From Collimonas arenae (GTDB lineage Bacteria > Pseudomonadota > Gammaproteobacteria > Burkholderiales > Burkholderiaceae_D), in contig NZ_CP009962.1 of NCBI RefSeq assembly GCF_000786695.1, forward strand, positions 4,650,001 through 4,714,000: a stretch of DNA of 64,000 bases, read 5' to 3'. Shown piece after piece: positions 1 through 9,950 of the stretch. The notes under the pieces are model-generated. The model had not been told where the DNA came from, did no database searches, and saw only the letters and a list, made by a program, of their open reading frames with translations. The position numbers were made by a program, and so were the translations under genes. The first letter of the stretch is position 1; each line of letters opens with the position of its first letter.

Positions 1-853
1 ACATCGCCAGGATGCAATCGGCTTCATCCAGATACTTTTGCTGGAACAGCGTATCGGCAGGATAAGGACCGCTCACCGCGATACCGTTGGCTTTGGCCGC
101 TTCCAGCACAGGGCTGATGATATCGATTTCCTCACGGCCCAGATAGCCGCCCTCGCCCGCATGCGGGTTCAGTCCGGTTACCAGGATACGCGGCTGCGCC
201 AGGCCGAACTTGCTCTTCAGATCAGCATGCAGGATAGCGATGGTACGGCTCAGGCTATCGAAAGTGATCGCCGCTGCCACATCTTTCAACGCCAGATGGG
301 TGGTTGCCAGTGCCACGCGTAGCGGCGGCGTGGTTCTGTCGGTCGCCAGCATCATGACCACTTGCGCCGTGACGCTTTTTTCCGCCAGATATTCGGTGTG
401 CCCGGTAAAGGCTACACCGGCGTCATTGATCGTGCTCTTTTGCAAAGGCGCGGTGACCATGCCGTCGAAATTCCCCTGCAACGCGCCGCCGATGGCGATA
501 TCCAGCGTACGCAGCACCGCTCTGCCATTGCGTGCATCCAGCACACCCGGCTGCACATGGGCATCAAGCTGGCAATCGATCACCGCGATCTGATCGACCG
601 CGAAATCCGGCAAGCCGTCATTGAGGAAGGCCTGCTGTGACAAGGCAACCAGACGGATTTGCGGATCGATGTCGGCCGCAATCATGGCCAGGAAAGCGGC
701 ATCGCCAATCAGTACGCTCTTGATTTGCGTACGCAATTGCCAGGCAGCTCTGATCGATACTTCAGGGCCGATACCGGCCGGCTCGCCACAGGTAACGGCC
801 AGTACAGGCCGCCGCTGCAGATCGACCGGAGTGGCCGCTAATGGATCAGGCAT
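1..853 (-). CDS. pdxA: 4-hydroxythreonine-4-phosphate dehydrogenase PdxA (3' end outside window)
   Basis: Oxidises 4-phosphohydroxy-L-threonine with NAD(P)+ in the DXP-dependent route to pyridoxal phosphate, in the cytoplasm. About 284 N-terminal codons are visible. Family blocks seen on the reverse strand are [13 protein letters not shown] near residue 20, MVTAPLQKS followed by [10 protein letters not shown] near the middle, and [14 protein letters not shown] near residue 210, which carry substrate- and metal-binding residues. The ATG at 853 is chosen because it gives the usual short leader before the glycine-rich block and sits 23 bp after the surA stop. It is the third gene of lptD-surA-pdxA, the classical order in many proteobacteria. 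The C-terminus is lost at the window edge, not by mutation. Confidence 0.95.
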   Translation of the reverse strand, partial: MPDPLAATPVDLQRRPVLAVTCGEPAGIGPEVSIRAAWQLRTQIKSVLIGDAAFLAMIAADIDPQIRLVALSQQAFLNDGLPDFAVDQIAVIDCQLDAHVQPGVLDARNGRAVLRTLDIAIGGALQGNFDGMVTAPLQKSTINDAGVAFTGHTEYLAEKSVTAQVVMMLATDRTTPPLRVALATTHLALKDVAAAITFDSLSRTIAILHADLKSKFGLAQPRILVTGLNPHAGEGGYLGREEIDIISPVLEAAKANGIAVSGPYPADTLFQQKYLDEADCILAM

Positions 854-876
854 GCGTACTTTCCAGGTTGAACGGT

Positions 877-2313
877 TCAGTGATCGTCGTTACGGTATTC
901 GACGTAAGTACGGTCGCGCAATTGACGCAGCCAGTCGTTGGTGGCTTCTTCGGTTTTGCGTTCGCGAATTGCCATCCGGGCGGCCAGACGCTGACGCTCT
1001 TTCGATACATCGTTGGTCTTGCGTTCGATCACCTGGATCAGGTGATAGCCGAATGGCGACTCGATAGGATCGCTAACCTGTCCCGGTTTCAAGGCATCCA
1101 TCGCCCGTTCGAACTCAGGCACCGTATCGCCGGGATACACCCAGCCGAGATCGCCGCCTTTGGAAGCCGACAAATCGTTGGAGTACTGCTTGGCCAAGTC
1201 TTCGAATTTGGCGGCGTTGTTATCCAGGCGCTCTTTCAAGTCGAGCAGACGGCGACGGGCGTCAGCGGCTGTCACTGTTGGCGTGACCTTGATCAGGATA
1301 TGACGGACATGAGTCTGCTGCACAGGTGCTGCGGCAGTATCTTTCGGCGCATTGGCAGCAGCACGTTTGTTGATCAGCTTGACGATATGAAAACCGTTGG
1401 CGCTCTTCAATATTCCCGATACCTGGCCTGGGGACAGATTGGCGACAGCATCAACATACAACGATGGCAGACGGTCTTGTGCACGCCATCCCATGTCGCC
1501 GCCGGTCAAGGCGTCGTTGGAATCGGAATAAGCGGCAGCGATGGAAGCGAAATTACCGCCAGAGCGGATTTGCTGCATCGCTTCCTCAGCACGCTTGGCG
1601 CGCTGGGCAATCTGGTCGGCCGTCGCATTTTCCGGCACGCGTACCAGAATCTGGGCTAGATCCAGTTCCTGTGCATTTTGCTTGCTGCTGCTGTCTGCTG
1701 TGATGTAATTGTCGACTTCCGATTCCGAAATCTGGATCTTGTTGTCGACTTCGCGTTCACGCAGTCGTTGCAACAGCATTTCCTGGCGGATTTCTTCACG
1801 GAATGCAGGGTAAGGGATCTTGTCCTGGGCCAATTGCCTCTGGAAATCCGCCATCGACATTTTGTTTTGCTCGGCAATCCGGCCGATAGCACGATCCAGC
1901 ATGACGTCATCCACCGACAAGCCATTCTCTTTCGCCAGTTGCACCTCGGCGCGCTCAAGAATCATGCGCTCCAACATTTGCTTTTGCAGTTCCGCAACAG
2001 GAGGTAACTCCACGTTCTGTGCCTTCATCCGTTGCATCACATCGTTCAGACGCTTGGTCAGTTCCTGCTGGGTAATCACATCGGTGTTGACCACCGCGAC
2101 AATGGCGTCAACGGTTTGCGGCGCGACTTTTGCGGCAGATGCGGCGACGGCAGGCGCTGGCGCAGTTGCTGCTGCCGGCGTAACCAAAGGCGGCGTGATT
2201 TGACTCGACGCAGCTTGCGCCCAGGCGCTGCCGGCAGTTGCAGTCAACAGCAAGATGGCAATTGCCGCAAGTTGGGTTTGATTGGTTTTACGCATAATTG
2301 GAAAAACGTTCAT
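877..2313 (-). CDS. surA: Periplasmic chaperone / peptidyl-prolyl isomerase SurA
   Basis: Chaperone for outer-membrane proteins on the way to the BAM complex, in the periplasm. The 478-residue product has a signal peptide (about residues 1-33, ending AWAQA), an Ala/Pro-rich linker, a SurA N-terminal domain with [12 protein letters not shown] near residue 75, and two parvulin domains. Each parvulin domain carries the typical GGDMGW or GGDLGW motif and a FHIVKL or YHLIQV strand. It is about 50 residues longer than E. coli SurA, mostly from the low-complexity linker. It lies 39 bp downstream of lptD, its best-known client, and just upstream of pdxA, so the three are probably co-transcribed. Confidence 0.96.
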   Translation of the reverse strand: MNVFPIMRKTNQTQLAAIAILLLTATAGSAWAQAASSQITPPLVTPAAATAPAPAVAASAAKVAPQTVDAIVAVVNTDVITQQELTKRLNDVMQRMKAQNVELPPVAELQKQMLERMILERAEVQLAKENGLSVDDVMLDRAIGRIAEQNKMSMADFQRQLAQDKIPYPAFREEIRQEMLLQRLREREVDNKIQISESEVDNYITADSSSKQNAQELDLAQILVRVPENATADQIAQRAKRAEEAMQQIRSGGNFASIAAAYSDSNDALTGGDMGWRAQDRLPSLYVDAVANLSPGQVSGILKSANGFHIVKLINKRAAANAPKDTAAAPVQQTHVRHILIKVTPTVTAADARRRLLDLKERLDNNAAKFEDLAKQYSNDLSASKGGDLGWVYPGDTVPEFERAMDALKPGQVSDPIESPFGYHLIQVIERKTNDVSKERQRLAARMAIRERKTEEATNDWLRQLRDRTYVEYRNDDH

Positions 2314-2352
2314 GGGTGAGGATAATCAAAAGAATGACGGAGAATAACAGGT

Positions 2353-4827
2353 TCAACGGCTAATGAAAGAATCTGGCTGGTTAACATTCTGATAACCGGG
2401 AACACTGCTACGCAGTGCGCTCATCGGATCTGATCCGATTTTTGACAAACCATTCAATTCAAGTTGTATGAATAATCCGGTGGTAGTACGTGTCGAGGAA
2501 GTCGGCGTGCGCTGGCCGACCAGGCGGAAAACCCAGCAATCCGCCTTATATTCAAGCCCGATCAAGCTTTGTCCGACGGTTTTTTCTTGCAAGGAATAAC
2601 TGACGCGGCCGACGCCATACCAGCGCTTTGTCAAAGGCCATTGGGCGGACAGGTCGAACTGCTTCAGGTATCTATTCTGCAGATCGAGCGGATCGACGTT
2701 GGTGTGATCCAGCTGATAGGAGAAATTGATGACTTGTTTCGGGCCCGGCTGCCATTTGATGGTGGAGCCGGCGCGCACCCATTGATTATTGCTTTGGCTG
2801 TATTGAATGGTGTTGTCAACGCCAAGCGTCGGCGTGACCTGGCCACCCGCCATCAGCAACAGATCCGAACGACTGGTGGTAATGGTGTCGGTCGGGTTCA
2901 ACGCCACACGCGGCTGGGTGAAATATATGCGCTGACCAATACCCAGACGCAAGCGCTCCAAACCAGATTCCTCGATAAAGCGAGAAGTCACGGCAGCAGT
3001 CAATTGATTGGCATCGCTGATGCGATCATGGCCGCTATAGCGGTTTTCAGTAAAAATCTGCGCGAAATTGAAGTCCGCAGCGCCGCTGTCGAACAACGGA
3101 AACTGGCTTTGGTCATGATACGGCGTACGCACATAGAACAGACGCGGCTCCAGCGTCTGCGTCATCTTGTTACCGAAGAACTTGGCGTCACGCTCGAAAA
3201 TCAAACCAGTATCCAACGAGAACGTCGGCAAAACCCGGCTGAAATCGTTGCCCAAAGACACAGGATTAAGTACACCCGGTACGGCAGTCGGTGTATTCGG
3301 CAGGCCAAATTTATTCGGCGTGATGCTATAGGCCGTTGCGTCCAACTGGATCTTCGGTGTGATGAAATATCCTGGTCGAATGATAGGATAAGACAGTTGC
3401 GGATTAATGTAGATCCGCTCTCCTTCCAACGGCAACAAAGTGCTGCTGGTCAACGAGGTGCTACCCACCGGAAAACTACTGGCTGACGGGAAGTCATACT
3501 GGGTATTTCTGAAACGCGCATATTGCGCGTTGACTGCCCAGTCAAAACCGTAAATATCCTGCTTGCCGGCGGTAAGAGTGACTTGCGGCATACGGTCATA
3601 CGGACGGCTAAGTGTAGGTTGCCCAGCAGAATTAAAATCCTGCAATATCTGATAGCGTGACGCCAGCGCCGCTACACTCCAGAAAGATCCACTGTAGTTC
3701 AAATCGAATTCCCGGTTCAAAGTCCGCAGCGAACTTTGAGTAATCGAACGCGTAAAATCGTCGGGATAATTATTATCCGAAGCAAAATTGACGTTCCAGC
3801 CCATCGTCAAACCAGGCATCAGCGTCTGCGAATGGATCGACTGCACGGCATAACGATTAGTCTTGGTCAGCTTGTCATCTGGCAAATATTCCACTTTGGT
3901 CTGACCGCTATATCCCACGCCCACGTAACGCGCATCCGCTCCCATTTGCAGACCACGCTGGGTGATGATGTTGGGATAGACCGTCAAGTCGCGATTCGGA
4001 GCGATATTGAAGTAATAAGGAAGATTGAATTCCAGCCCGCCATTATTGGTGGAACCGATAATCGGAGGCAATACGCCAGACTGGCGGTCGCCCGTCAGCG
4101 GAAAAGACATGATCGGCGAACCGAGTATAGGCACACTCTTGAAATAGACAATGCCATTGTGCGCAATCCCTTCTCCCAAGCCACTGTCAATATCCAGCGT
4201 ACTCGACTTGACGTACCAGTCTGGTTTGGTGCCGGGACAGGTGGTATAGGTGCCCTTGATGATTTCCGACCGGTCTTCATCAAGAAAATTGATACGATCG
4301 GCTTTGCCGTGGCCGTCATTGGCCTGGAACCAGTAAGTCGGATTGGTCAGGAATCCTTGCCCGGAATCCATATTCAACTGCAGATCGTCGCCGGTGTACC
4401 TGTCGCCATAGCGATTCATGCGTACGCAGCCATGGGCTTCCGCCTCGTTCTCGACAATGTGGTAGACGCCTTTGTTGGATTTGACATTGGTTCCGCCACG
4501 CGTCATGTCCACGTCGTTATCCAGATTGAGCAAACGATCCGGACGCCCGGTCATCTGTTCCGCCTCTACCGTAGTCGGCGCGTCGGTGTCGTTGACGCGC
4601 GGCTGCTTGGGTTTCGGCTGATTGGCTTGTGCATCCGGGATGACTGGCGTGGTCACCTCGACAGCCTGAGCCCAAGCCCACATCGGCATTGATACCGTAG
4701 CAATGACCGAAGCCACCAATACAGTCATGCGCCGCAAGGCAGGCAATTGGAATGTGGCCTGGCCAAGCCGGCTGCGGCCTGAGCATGACTGGGAAGACTT
4801 GGAAAGCGCTGAGGAGGACCGGGTCAT
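2353..4827 (-). CDS. lptD: LPS-assembly outer-membrane protein LptD
   Basis: Inserts lipopolysaccharide into the outer leaflet of the outer membrane together with the lipoprotein LptE. The 824-residue product has a long basic leader and a signal peptide ending near residue 54 (AWAQA). An OstA/LptA-like jellyroll follows (about residues 85-200), then a C-terminal beta-barrel of about 600 residues. Conserved features include TYTTCPGTKPDWYV, holding one of the cysteines that form LptD disulfides, and a second cysteine in the C-terminal YKADCWVFRLVGQR segment. Length is close to E. coli LptD (784). The start gives a rather long n-region, and an internal ATG at about 4728 is possible. It is the first gene of the lptD-surA-pdxA operon. 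Confidence 0.96.
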   Translation of the reverse strand: MTRSSSALSKSSQSCSGRSRLGQATFQLPALRRMTVLVASVIATVSMPMWAWAQAVEVTTPVIPDAQANQPKPKQPRVNDTDAPTTVEAEQMTGRPDRLLNLDNDVDMTRGGTNVKSNKGVYHIVENEAEAHGCVRMNRYGDRYTGDDLQLNMDSGQGFLTNPTYWFQANDGHGKADRINFLDEDRSEIIKGTYTTCPGTKPDWYVKSSTLDIDSGLGEGIAHNGIVYFKSVPILGSPIMSFPLTGDRQSGVLPPIIGSTNNGGLEFNLPYYFNIAPNRDLTVYPNIITQRGLQMGADARYVGVGYSGQTKVEYLPDDKLTKTNRYAVQSIHSQTLMPGLTMGWNVNFASDNNYPDDFTRSITQSSLRTLNREFDLNYSGSFWSVAALASRYQILQDFNSAGQPTLSRPYDRMPQVTLTAGKQDIYGFDWAVNAQYARFRNTQYDFPSASSFPVGSTSLTSSTLLPLEGERIYINPQLSYPIIRPGYFITPKIQLDATAYSITPNKFGLPNTPTAVPGVLNPVSLGNDFSRVLPTFSLDTGLIFERDAKFFGNKMTQTLEPRLFYVRTPYHDQSQFPLFDSGAADFNFAQIFTENRYSGHDRISDANQLTAAVTSRFIEESGLERLRLGIGQRIYFTQPRVALNPTDTITTSRSDLLLMAGGQVTPTLGVDNTIQYSQSNNQWVRAGSTIKWQPGPKQVINFSYQLDHTNVDPLDLQNRYLKQFDLSAQWPLTKRWYGVGRVSYSLQEKTVGQSLIGLEYKADCWVFRLVGQRTPTSSTRTTTGLFIQLELNGLSKIGSDPMSALRSSVPGYQNVNQPDSFISR

Positions 4828-4879
4828 GAAATGAATTTGGCAAACACCATAGCAGGCGATTTTTTGAAATTAATCCCTT

Positions 4880-4885
4880 ATTATA
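4880..4885 (-). promoter_or_regulatory. Candidate -10 box for the lptD operon
   Basis: A perfect TATAAT on the minus strand lies about 53 bp before the lptD start, in the 98-bp divergent region shared with amgK. No convincing -35 hexamer is seen at 17 bp, so this is a weak call based on the -10 alone. Confidence 0.3.
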
Positions 4886-4925
4886 TGGGAACTCACCACC
4901 AACAGCCGTTTTACTGGATTGCTTA

Positions 4926-5975
4926 ATGTCTTTATCACAGTCTGCCCCCGTTTTACCCGATTTGCGCCAGACTCAAATTGTCGAATGGCTAACTGCACTC
5001 ACGAGCATTCCCACCTTGCCTGCGACGCTGCGACCCGCTTCTGCCGACGCCAGTTTCAGGCGTTATTTCCGCATCGACGCAGTCGATGGCCGCACCCTGA
5101 TCGTGATGGATGCGCCGCCGCCGCAAGAAGATGTCAAACCCTTCATCGAGATTGATGCACTGTTCACCGGCATCGGCCTGTCGGTGCCCGATATCCTCGC
5201 GCAAGATGTCGAACGCGGCTTCCTGCTGCTGTCCGATCTCGGCTCCGTCACCTATCTGCAGCAACTCAATAGCGATGACAGCATAGATAATGCGCACAAG
5301 CTATACATGGACGCGATAGATGCCTTGGTATTACTGCAAACCAAGAGCCAACCGGATGTGCTGCCGGAATATGACCGCGCCTTCTTGTTGCGAGAATTGC
5401 AAATATTCCCTGAATGGTATCTAGGCAAGCATCTGAACGCGCCCCTCAGCGACCAGCAAAACGCCGATCTCGACAAGGTGTTCGACGCCATCCTCGCTAA
5501 CACCCTGGCGCAGCCGCAGGTATTCATCCACCGCGACTATCATTCGCGCAATTTGATGGTGCTGCCAAACGGCAATCCCGGCGTGCTGGATTTCCAGGGC
5601 GCGCTGTATGGCCCCATTACCTACGATATCGTTTCATTGCTGCGCGACGTCTATATTCAATGGAGCGAAGCCCAGGTGCTTGACTGGCTGATCCGCTATT
5701 GGGAACGCGCCAAGCGCGCCGGCCTGCCGGTGGCGCCGGATATCGACACCTTCTACCGCGATTTCGAATACATGGGCTTGCAGCGGCACCTGAAAATCCT
5801 CGGCCTGTTCGCGCGCCTGCATCACCGCGACGGCAAGGAAGCCTATCTGAAAGACATCCCCCTGGTGATGGACTATGTTCGCAAAACGGCCTTGCGCTAC
5901 CGTGAATTGATCCCGCTAGTGCGCTTGCTGGACAAGCTGGAAGACAAAACAGTGCAAGTCGGCTATACCTTCTAA
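4926..5975 (+). CDS. amgK: Anomeric MurNAc/GlcNAc kinase, AmgK-type phosphotransferase
   Basis: Predicted to phosphorylate N-acetylmuramate (and GlcNAc) at the anomeric carbon in the cytoplasmic peptidoglycan-recycling route that bypasses MurA. The 349-residue product is an aminoglycoside-phosphotransferase-fold kinase. FIHRDYHSRNLMV near residue 200 is the catalytic loop, and VLDFQGALYGP about 20 residues later holds the magnesium-binding Asp. The next gene, 22 bp on, is murU, which uses the product MurNAc-alpha-1-phosphate. That pairing is the main reason to prefer AmgK over a generic phosphotransferase. It is divergent from lptD across a 98-bp gap. Confidence 0.85.
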   Translation: MSLSQSAPVLPDLRQTQIVEWLTALTSIPTLPATLRPASADASFRRYFRIDAVDGRTLIVMDAPPPQEDVKPFIEIDALFTGIGLSVPDILAQDVERGFLLLSDLGSVTYLQQLNSDDSIDNAHKLYMDAIDALVLLQTKSQPDVLPEYDRAFLLRELQIFPEWYLGKHLNAPLSDQQNADLDKVFDAILANTLAQPQVFIHRDYHSRNLMVLPNGNPGVLDFQGALYGPITYDIVSLLRDVYIQWSEAQVLDWLIRYWERAKRAGLPVAPDIDTFYRDFEYMGLQRHLKILGLFARLHHRDGKEAYLKDIPLVMDYVRKTALRYRELIPLVRLLDKLEDKTVQVGYTF

Positions 5976-5997
5976 CAGCAATTCGAATAAAGCCTCC

Positions 5998-6708
5998 ATG
6001 AAAGCAATGATTTTTGCCGCCGGCCGCGGCGAGCGCATGCGCCCGCTGACCGACACCACCCCCAAACCCCTGCTCAAGGTCCGTGGCCGGCCGCTGATCG
6101 TCTGGCACATCGTCAACCTGGTGCGTGCCGGCATCACCGAGATCGTCATCAACCATGCCCACCTCGGACAAATGATTGAAGACACGCTCGGTGACGGCAG
6201 CAAGTACGGCGCCACCATCAGCTACTCGCCGGAAACCGTGGCGCTGGAGACGGCAGGCGGCATCGCCAACGCCCGCCACCTGCTCGGCGAACAACCGTTC
6301 GTGGCGATCGCCGGCGATATCTACTGCCCGCACTTCGACTTCGAACAGGTCAAGAATACGCTGGAAGACAACGACCTCTGGGGCCAGCCCTACCCGCTCG
6401 ACAAGCGCGATGTGGCCTGGCTGTTCCTGGTAAAAAACCCGGCCCACCATCTCCAAGGCGATTTCGCGCTGCACAGCTTTTCGCTCAGCAATGAAGGCGA
6501 GCCACGCCATACGTTTTCCGGCATCGGCGTGTATCGCCCCGAAATGTTTGACTCCGTCAGCCCCGGCCAGCAGGAAAAGCTGGTGACGCTGCTGCGCGAA
6601 TACGCAGCACGCGGCCAGATCGGCGGCGACGTCTATCGCGGCGAATGGACCGACGTCGGCACCATCGAACGCCTGAATCAATTGAATGCGCCGCTCGTAC
6701 CGCGCTAA
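5998..6708 (+). CDS. murU: N-acetylmuramate alpha-1-phosphate uridylyltransferase MurU
   Basis: Makes UDP-MurNAc from MurNAc-1-phosphate and UTP, completing anomeric cell-wall sugar salvage in the cytoplasm. The 236-residue protein is a compact nucleotidyltransferase. The signature AAGRGERMRPLT followed by TPKPLL spans residues 6-26 (nucleotide and Mg2+ binding); an acidic IAGDIYCPHFD segment near residue 105 supplies a metal ligand, and WTDVGTIERL is the C-terminal strand. The length matches MurU rather than the longer RmlA or GalU. It sits 22 bp after amgK, so they are almost certainly one operon. Confidence 0.9.
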   Translation: MKAMIFAAGRGERMRPLTDTTPKPLLKVRGRPLIVWHIVNLVRAGITEIVINHAHLGQMIEDTLGDGSKYGATISYSPETVALETAGGIANARHLLGEQPFVAIAGDIYCPHFDFEQVKNTLEDNDLWGQPYPLDKRDVAWLFLVKNPAHHLQGDFALHSFSLSNEGEPRHTFSGIGVYRPEMFDSVSPGQQEKLVTLLREYAARGQIGGDVYRGEWTDVGTIERLNQLNAPLVPR

Positions 6709-6730
6709 TCTTTTACCGAAAGATGCCAGC

Positions 6731-8071
6731 ATGACTCCTTACAGTACACGCCGCAGCAAACTGATTGCACAAATGCAGGCCATGGGTGGCGGCGTCGCCA
6801 TCATCTCCACCGCGCCGGAAGCGATGCGCAACGCCGATTCCGACTTCCCCTATCGGCATGACAGCAGCTTTTATTACCTGTCTGGTTTCACTGAACCTGA
6901 CGCGGTCATCGTGCTGGTTGCCGGCAAAGATCCCAAGGCTATCTTGTTTTGCCGCGAAAAGAACCTGGAACGGGAAATCTGGGACGGCTTCCGCTTCGGC
7001 CCCGACGCTGCGCGCGAGCAGCTCGGTTTCGACGCCGCCTTTGCGATCGGCGATATCGACGCTGAAATGCCGAAACTGCTGGCCGACGCGCCGTCGATTT
7101 TTTACTCGCTCGGCAAGCAAGCCAAGCGCGATGCGCAACTGCAAGGCTGGATCGACAAACTCGGCGGCCAGGCCCGCATCGGCGTCAGCGCGCCGGCAAC
7201 CATCCACGGCCTCGACCCGTTACTGGCGGAAATGCGCCTCTTCAAAGATGCAGGCGAACACGCGATCATGCAACGCTCCGGCAAGATCGCTGCCGGCGCC
7301 CACAGCCGTGCGATGCGCATGGCGCGTCCCGGCCTGCGCGAATATCATCTGGAAGCCGAACTGCTGCATGAATTCCGCACCCACGGCGCAGAATCGCCGG
7401 CCTACACCTCGATCGTCGCCACCGGCTCCAACGCCTGCGTGCTGCACTACCGCGCCGGCAACACCGAGCTGAAAAACGGCGACCTGGTATTGATCGATGC
7501 CGGCTGCGAATTCGAAAGCTACGCTTCCGACATTACCCGTACTTTCCCCGCCAACGGCGTCTTCTCCGGTCCGCAAAAAAACCTGTACGAAATCGTGCTG
7601 GCGGCGCAACACGCAGCGATCGCGGCAACCCGTCCCGGACAACGGTTTATCGACGGCCATAACGCAGCCTTGCGCGTGCTGGCGCAAGGCATGCTGGATA
7701 CCGGCCTGCTCGCCAAGGACAAGGTCGGCACGCTTGACGACGTCATCGCCAATGGCGACTACCGCCAGTTCTACATGCATAGCACCGGTCACTGGATCGG
7801 TCTTGACGTGCATGACGTCGGCGCCTACCGTGAACCGGGCGAAGCCGCGCTGCAAGGCCAGCAAAAACCATGGCGCAAGCTGCAGCCGGGCATGGTCACT
7901 ACGGTTGAACCCGGCATCTATGTGCGGCCGGGAGAAGGCGTGCCCGAGCAATTCTGGAACATCGGTATCCGTATCGAAGACGATATCCTGGTGACCGCCG
8001 ACGGCAACCTCAACCTGACCAGCGACGTACCGACCTCGGTGGCCGAAATCGAAGCCTTGATGCGCAAGTGA
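6731..8071 (+). CDS. pepP: Xaa-Pro aminopeptidase (M24B)
   Basis: Cytoplasmic dinuclear-metal peptidase that removes N-terminal residues preceding proline. The 446-residue product has an N-terminal creatinase-like domain (about 1-170) and a C-terminal pita-bread domain. Expected metal ligands are visible: the two Asp in VLIDAGCEFESYASDITR, the His in GHWIGLDVHDVG, the Glu in TVEPGIYV and the Glu in IRIEDDIL. The ATG at 6731 is preferred to an upstream in-frame start at 6686, which would overlap murU. It gives the normal MTPYSTRR beginning 22 bp after murU. Pairing with ubiH-like genes downstream is common in proteobacteria. Confidence 0.93.
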   Translation: MTPYSTRRSKLIAQMQAMGGGVAIISTAPEAMRNADSDFPYRHDSSFYYLSGFTEPDAVIVLVAGKDPKAILFCREKNLEREIWDGFRFGPDAAREQLGFDAAFAIGDIDAEMPKLLADAPSIFYSLGKQAKRDAQLQGWIDKLGGQARIGVSAPATIHGLDPLLAEMRLFKDAGEHAIMQRSGKIAAGAHSRAMRMARPGLREYHLEAELLHEFRTHGAESPAYTSIVATGSNACVLHYRAGNTELKNGDLVLIDAGCEFESYASDITRTFPANGVFSGPQKNLYEIVLAAQHAAIAATRPGQRFIDGHNAALRVLAQGMLDTGLLAKDKVGTLDDVIANGDYRQFYMHSTGHWIGLDVHDVGAYREPGEAALQGQQKPWRKLQPGMVTTVEPGIYVRPGEGVPEQFWNIGIRIEDDILVTADGNLNLTSDVPTSVAEIEALMRK

Positions 8072-8126
8072 GCCCAGGCTTGCGAACAGACGGCAATGCC
8101 GTGCATGCACTGCTATCATCAGGACT

Positions 8127-8777
8127 ATGACGACTATGACAATTGCTACTCCCACTATCGTTGTGTTCGATCTAGGCGGCGTCCTGTTCGACTGGAATCC
8201 GGATTACCTGTTTCGCAAGCTGATCGCCGATGAAACGGAGCGTAAGTGGTTCCTCGCCAACATCTGCAACGGCGAATGGAATATTCAGCAGGACGGCGGC
8301 CGCTCGCTGGCTGACGCAACCGCCAGCCTTAGCGCTCGCCATCCGGAATACGCTCCACTCATCACGGCCTTCTATGCACGCTGGACCGAAATGCTTGGCG
8401 GCACGCTGGCACCGGGCATGGCGATTTTCGATGCACTGGAAGCAGGCGGCGTGCCCTTGTTCGCCTTGACCAACTGGTCCGCAGAAACTTTCCCTTACGC
8501 CCGCAGCAATGCCCCATTCAAGCCGGTCCTGCAGCGCTTCAAGGACATCCTGGTGTCGGGCGAAGAACAACTGATCAAACCGGATCCGCGCATCTATCAA
8601 CGCATGCTGGAACGCATACGTGCGCATTATCCGCAGGCCCAGCCAGCGCACCTGATCTTTATCGACGACGTCGAGCGCAATGCGCTCGCCGCGCGTGCGC
8701 TCGGCTGGCGCGCCATTCATCACACTGATCCGGCGGCAACTGCCGCACAGTTGCGTGATTGGGGGCTGCCGGTATGA
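8127..8777 (+). CDS. HAD superfamily subfamily IA phosphatase
   Basis: The 216-residue cytoplasmic hydrolase has the HAD motifs. Motif I is VFDLGGVLFDWNP (nucleophile Asp, though the usual second Asp of DxD is Gly, as in YihX and haloacid-dehalogenase-like members). Motif II is ALTNWS, motif III is the Lys in QLIKPDPRIYQ, and motif IV is FIDDVERN. A helical cap lies between motifs I and II. The pattern is closest to YihX-type sugar-phosphate phosphatases. The substrate cannot be read from sequence. MupP of the MurNAc salvage route is also a HAD enzyme, but of a different subgroup, so I do not assign it. Its stop overlaps the start of the next gene. Confidence 0.85.
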   Translation: MTTMTIATPTIVVFDLGGVLFDWNPDYLFRKLIADETERKWFLANICNGEWNIQQDGGRSLADATASLSARHPEYAPLITAFYARWTEMLGGTLAPGMAIFDALEAGGVPLFALTNWSAETFPYARSNAPFKPVLQRFKDILVSGEEQLIKPDPRIYQRMLERIRAHYPQAQPAHLIFIDDVERNALAARALGWRAIHHTDPAATAAQLRDWGLPV

Positions 8778-9946
8778 ACCAGAACACGCATCTGCACAAT
8801 GGCACCGATGTCGACATCGCCATCTGCGGCGCCGGTCCGATTGGCCTGAGCCTGGCAGCGTTGCTGATCAAACGCGGCGTTGCGGCGGCGCGCATCGCCC
8901 TGATCGACGCCAAGACGATTGAACAGGCGCGCCAGGATCCGCGCTCGCTGGCGCTGTCCTATGGCAGCAGCCAGATCCTGCAAGAGATTACCGCTTGGCC
9001 GATTGCAGCGACGGCAATTCATCAGATCCACGTCTCGCGCCGCGGCCATTTCGGCCGCACGCTGATTCAACGCGACGAATTCCATCTGCCAGCGCTTGGT
9101 TACGTCACCCGCTACGGCACGCTGATCACCGCTTTGGCTGCGTTGCCGGCTTTAGCTGATGTCCGCTTGCTGCGGCCGCTGCAGGTTAACGCCAGCGTCG
9201 AACATGAAGAAAGCGTCGAACTGCAGCTATCGGATGGCAGATCCCTGCGCAGCAAATTGCTGGTGCAGGCCGAAGGCGGCGTTTTCGGTGCGCAAGGCGG
9301 CAAATCGTTGCAACGCGATTACCAGCAAGTCGGCATCGTGGCACATGTCCAGGCCAGCGCGCCAATTGCCCATCGCGCCTTTGAACGTTTCACCGACCAG
9401 GGGCCATTAGCGCTGCTGCCGCAGGATGACGGACATGGCAACAACTATGCTCTGGTCTGGTGCGTCCGTCCCGATACTGCCAGCGCCTTGCTGGCGCTGG
9501 ACGACGCCGAATTCTTGAACGCGCTGATGCAAGCGTTCGGCGGCCGGCTTGGACGGTTTATGAAGACTTCGCCGCGCAACAGTTTTCCGCTCGGACTCAA
9601 TGCGCGTCCCGCGACATCGGCCAGAACCGTGGCAATCGGCAATGCCGCACAAACCCTGCATCCTGTCGCAGGCCAGGGCCTGAACCTGGGCCTGCGCGAT
9701 GCGACCGTATTGGCGCGCATGTTGGCCGCTGACCTGTCGTCAAAGACATTGCTGCAGTTTGCCGCCGCCAGGCAATCCGACCGCAGCATCACAATACAGT
9801 TGACCGACATCATGGCGCGAATTTTCGCCAGCGCGCCGGACGGCGCCTTGTCGCAAACCCTGCTGGGCCTGTCGCTGGGGCTGGTGGACGTGGTCAAACC
9901 GGCTCGCCGTCTGCTGGCGCAGCAAATGATGTTTGGCAGACGCTGA
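8774..9946 (+). CDS. FAD-dependent monooxygenase, UbiH/COQ6 family
   Basis: The 390-residue flavoprotein is likely a ring hydroxylase of ubiquinone biosynthesis, acting at the inner membrane. Family signs are the dinucleotide-binding ICGAGPIGLSLAALL near residue 15, a central segment, and the second FAD motif GNAAQTLHPVAGQGLNLGLRD near residue 285, which is diagnostic for UbiH/UbiF/UbiI/VisC. Which ring position it hydroxylates cannot be decided. The ATG at 8774 overlaps the HAD stop codon (ATGA), indicating translational coupling. A repeat element begins four bases after its stop. Confidence 0.88.
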   Translation: MNQNTHLHNGTDVDIAICGAGPIGLSLAALLIKRGVAAARIALIDAKTIEQARQDPRSLALSYGSSQILQEITAWPIAATAIHQIHVSRRGHFGRTLIQRDEFHLPALGYVTRYGTLITALAALPALADVRLLRPLQVNASVEHEESVELQLSDGRSLRSKLLVQAEGGVFGAQGGKSLQRDYQQVGIVAHVQASAPIAHRAFERFTDQGPLALLPQDDGHGNNYALVWCVRPDTASALLALDDAEFLNALMQAFGGRLGRFMKTSPRNSFPLGLNARPATSARTVAIGNAAQTLHPVAGQGLNLGLRDATVLARMLAADLSSKTLLQFAAARQSDRSITIQLTDIMARIFASAPDGALSQTLLGLSLGLVDVVKPARRLLAQQMMFGRR

Positions 9947-9950
9947 CTAA

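Noticed and set aside
841..1659. Long open frame on the plus strand opposite surA
   Set aside because: It is an antisense shadow of surA: no family features, His/Arg/Gln-rich composition from high-GC codon positions, and the minus strand gives a textbook SurA.
5617..6732. 371-codon minus-strand frame across amgK and murU
   Set aside because: Antisense shadow; it spans the junction of two convincing genes and shows no recognisable domain.
8127..8777. HAD gene as MupP, the missing MurNAc-6-phosphate phosphatase
   Set aside because: The motif pattern is YihX/haloacid-dehalogenase-like, not the phosphoglycolate-phosphatase-like group to which MupP belongs, so neighbourhood alone is not enough.
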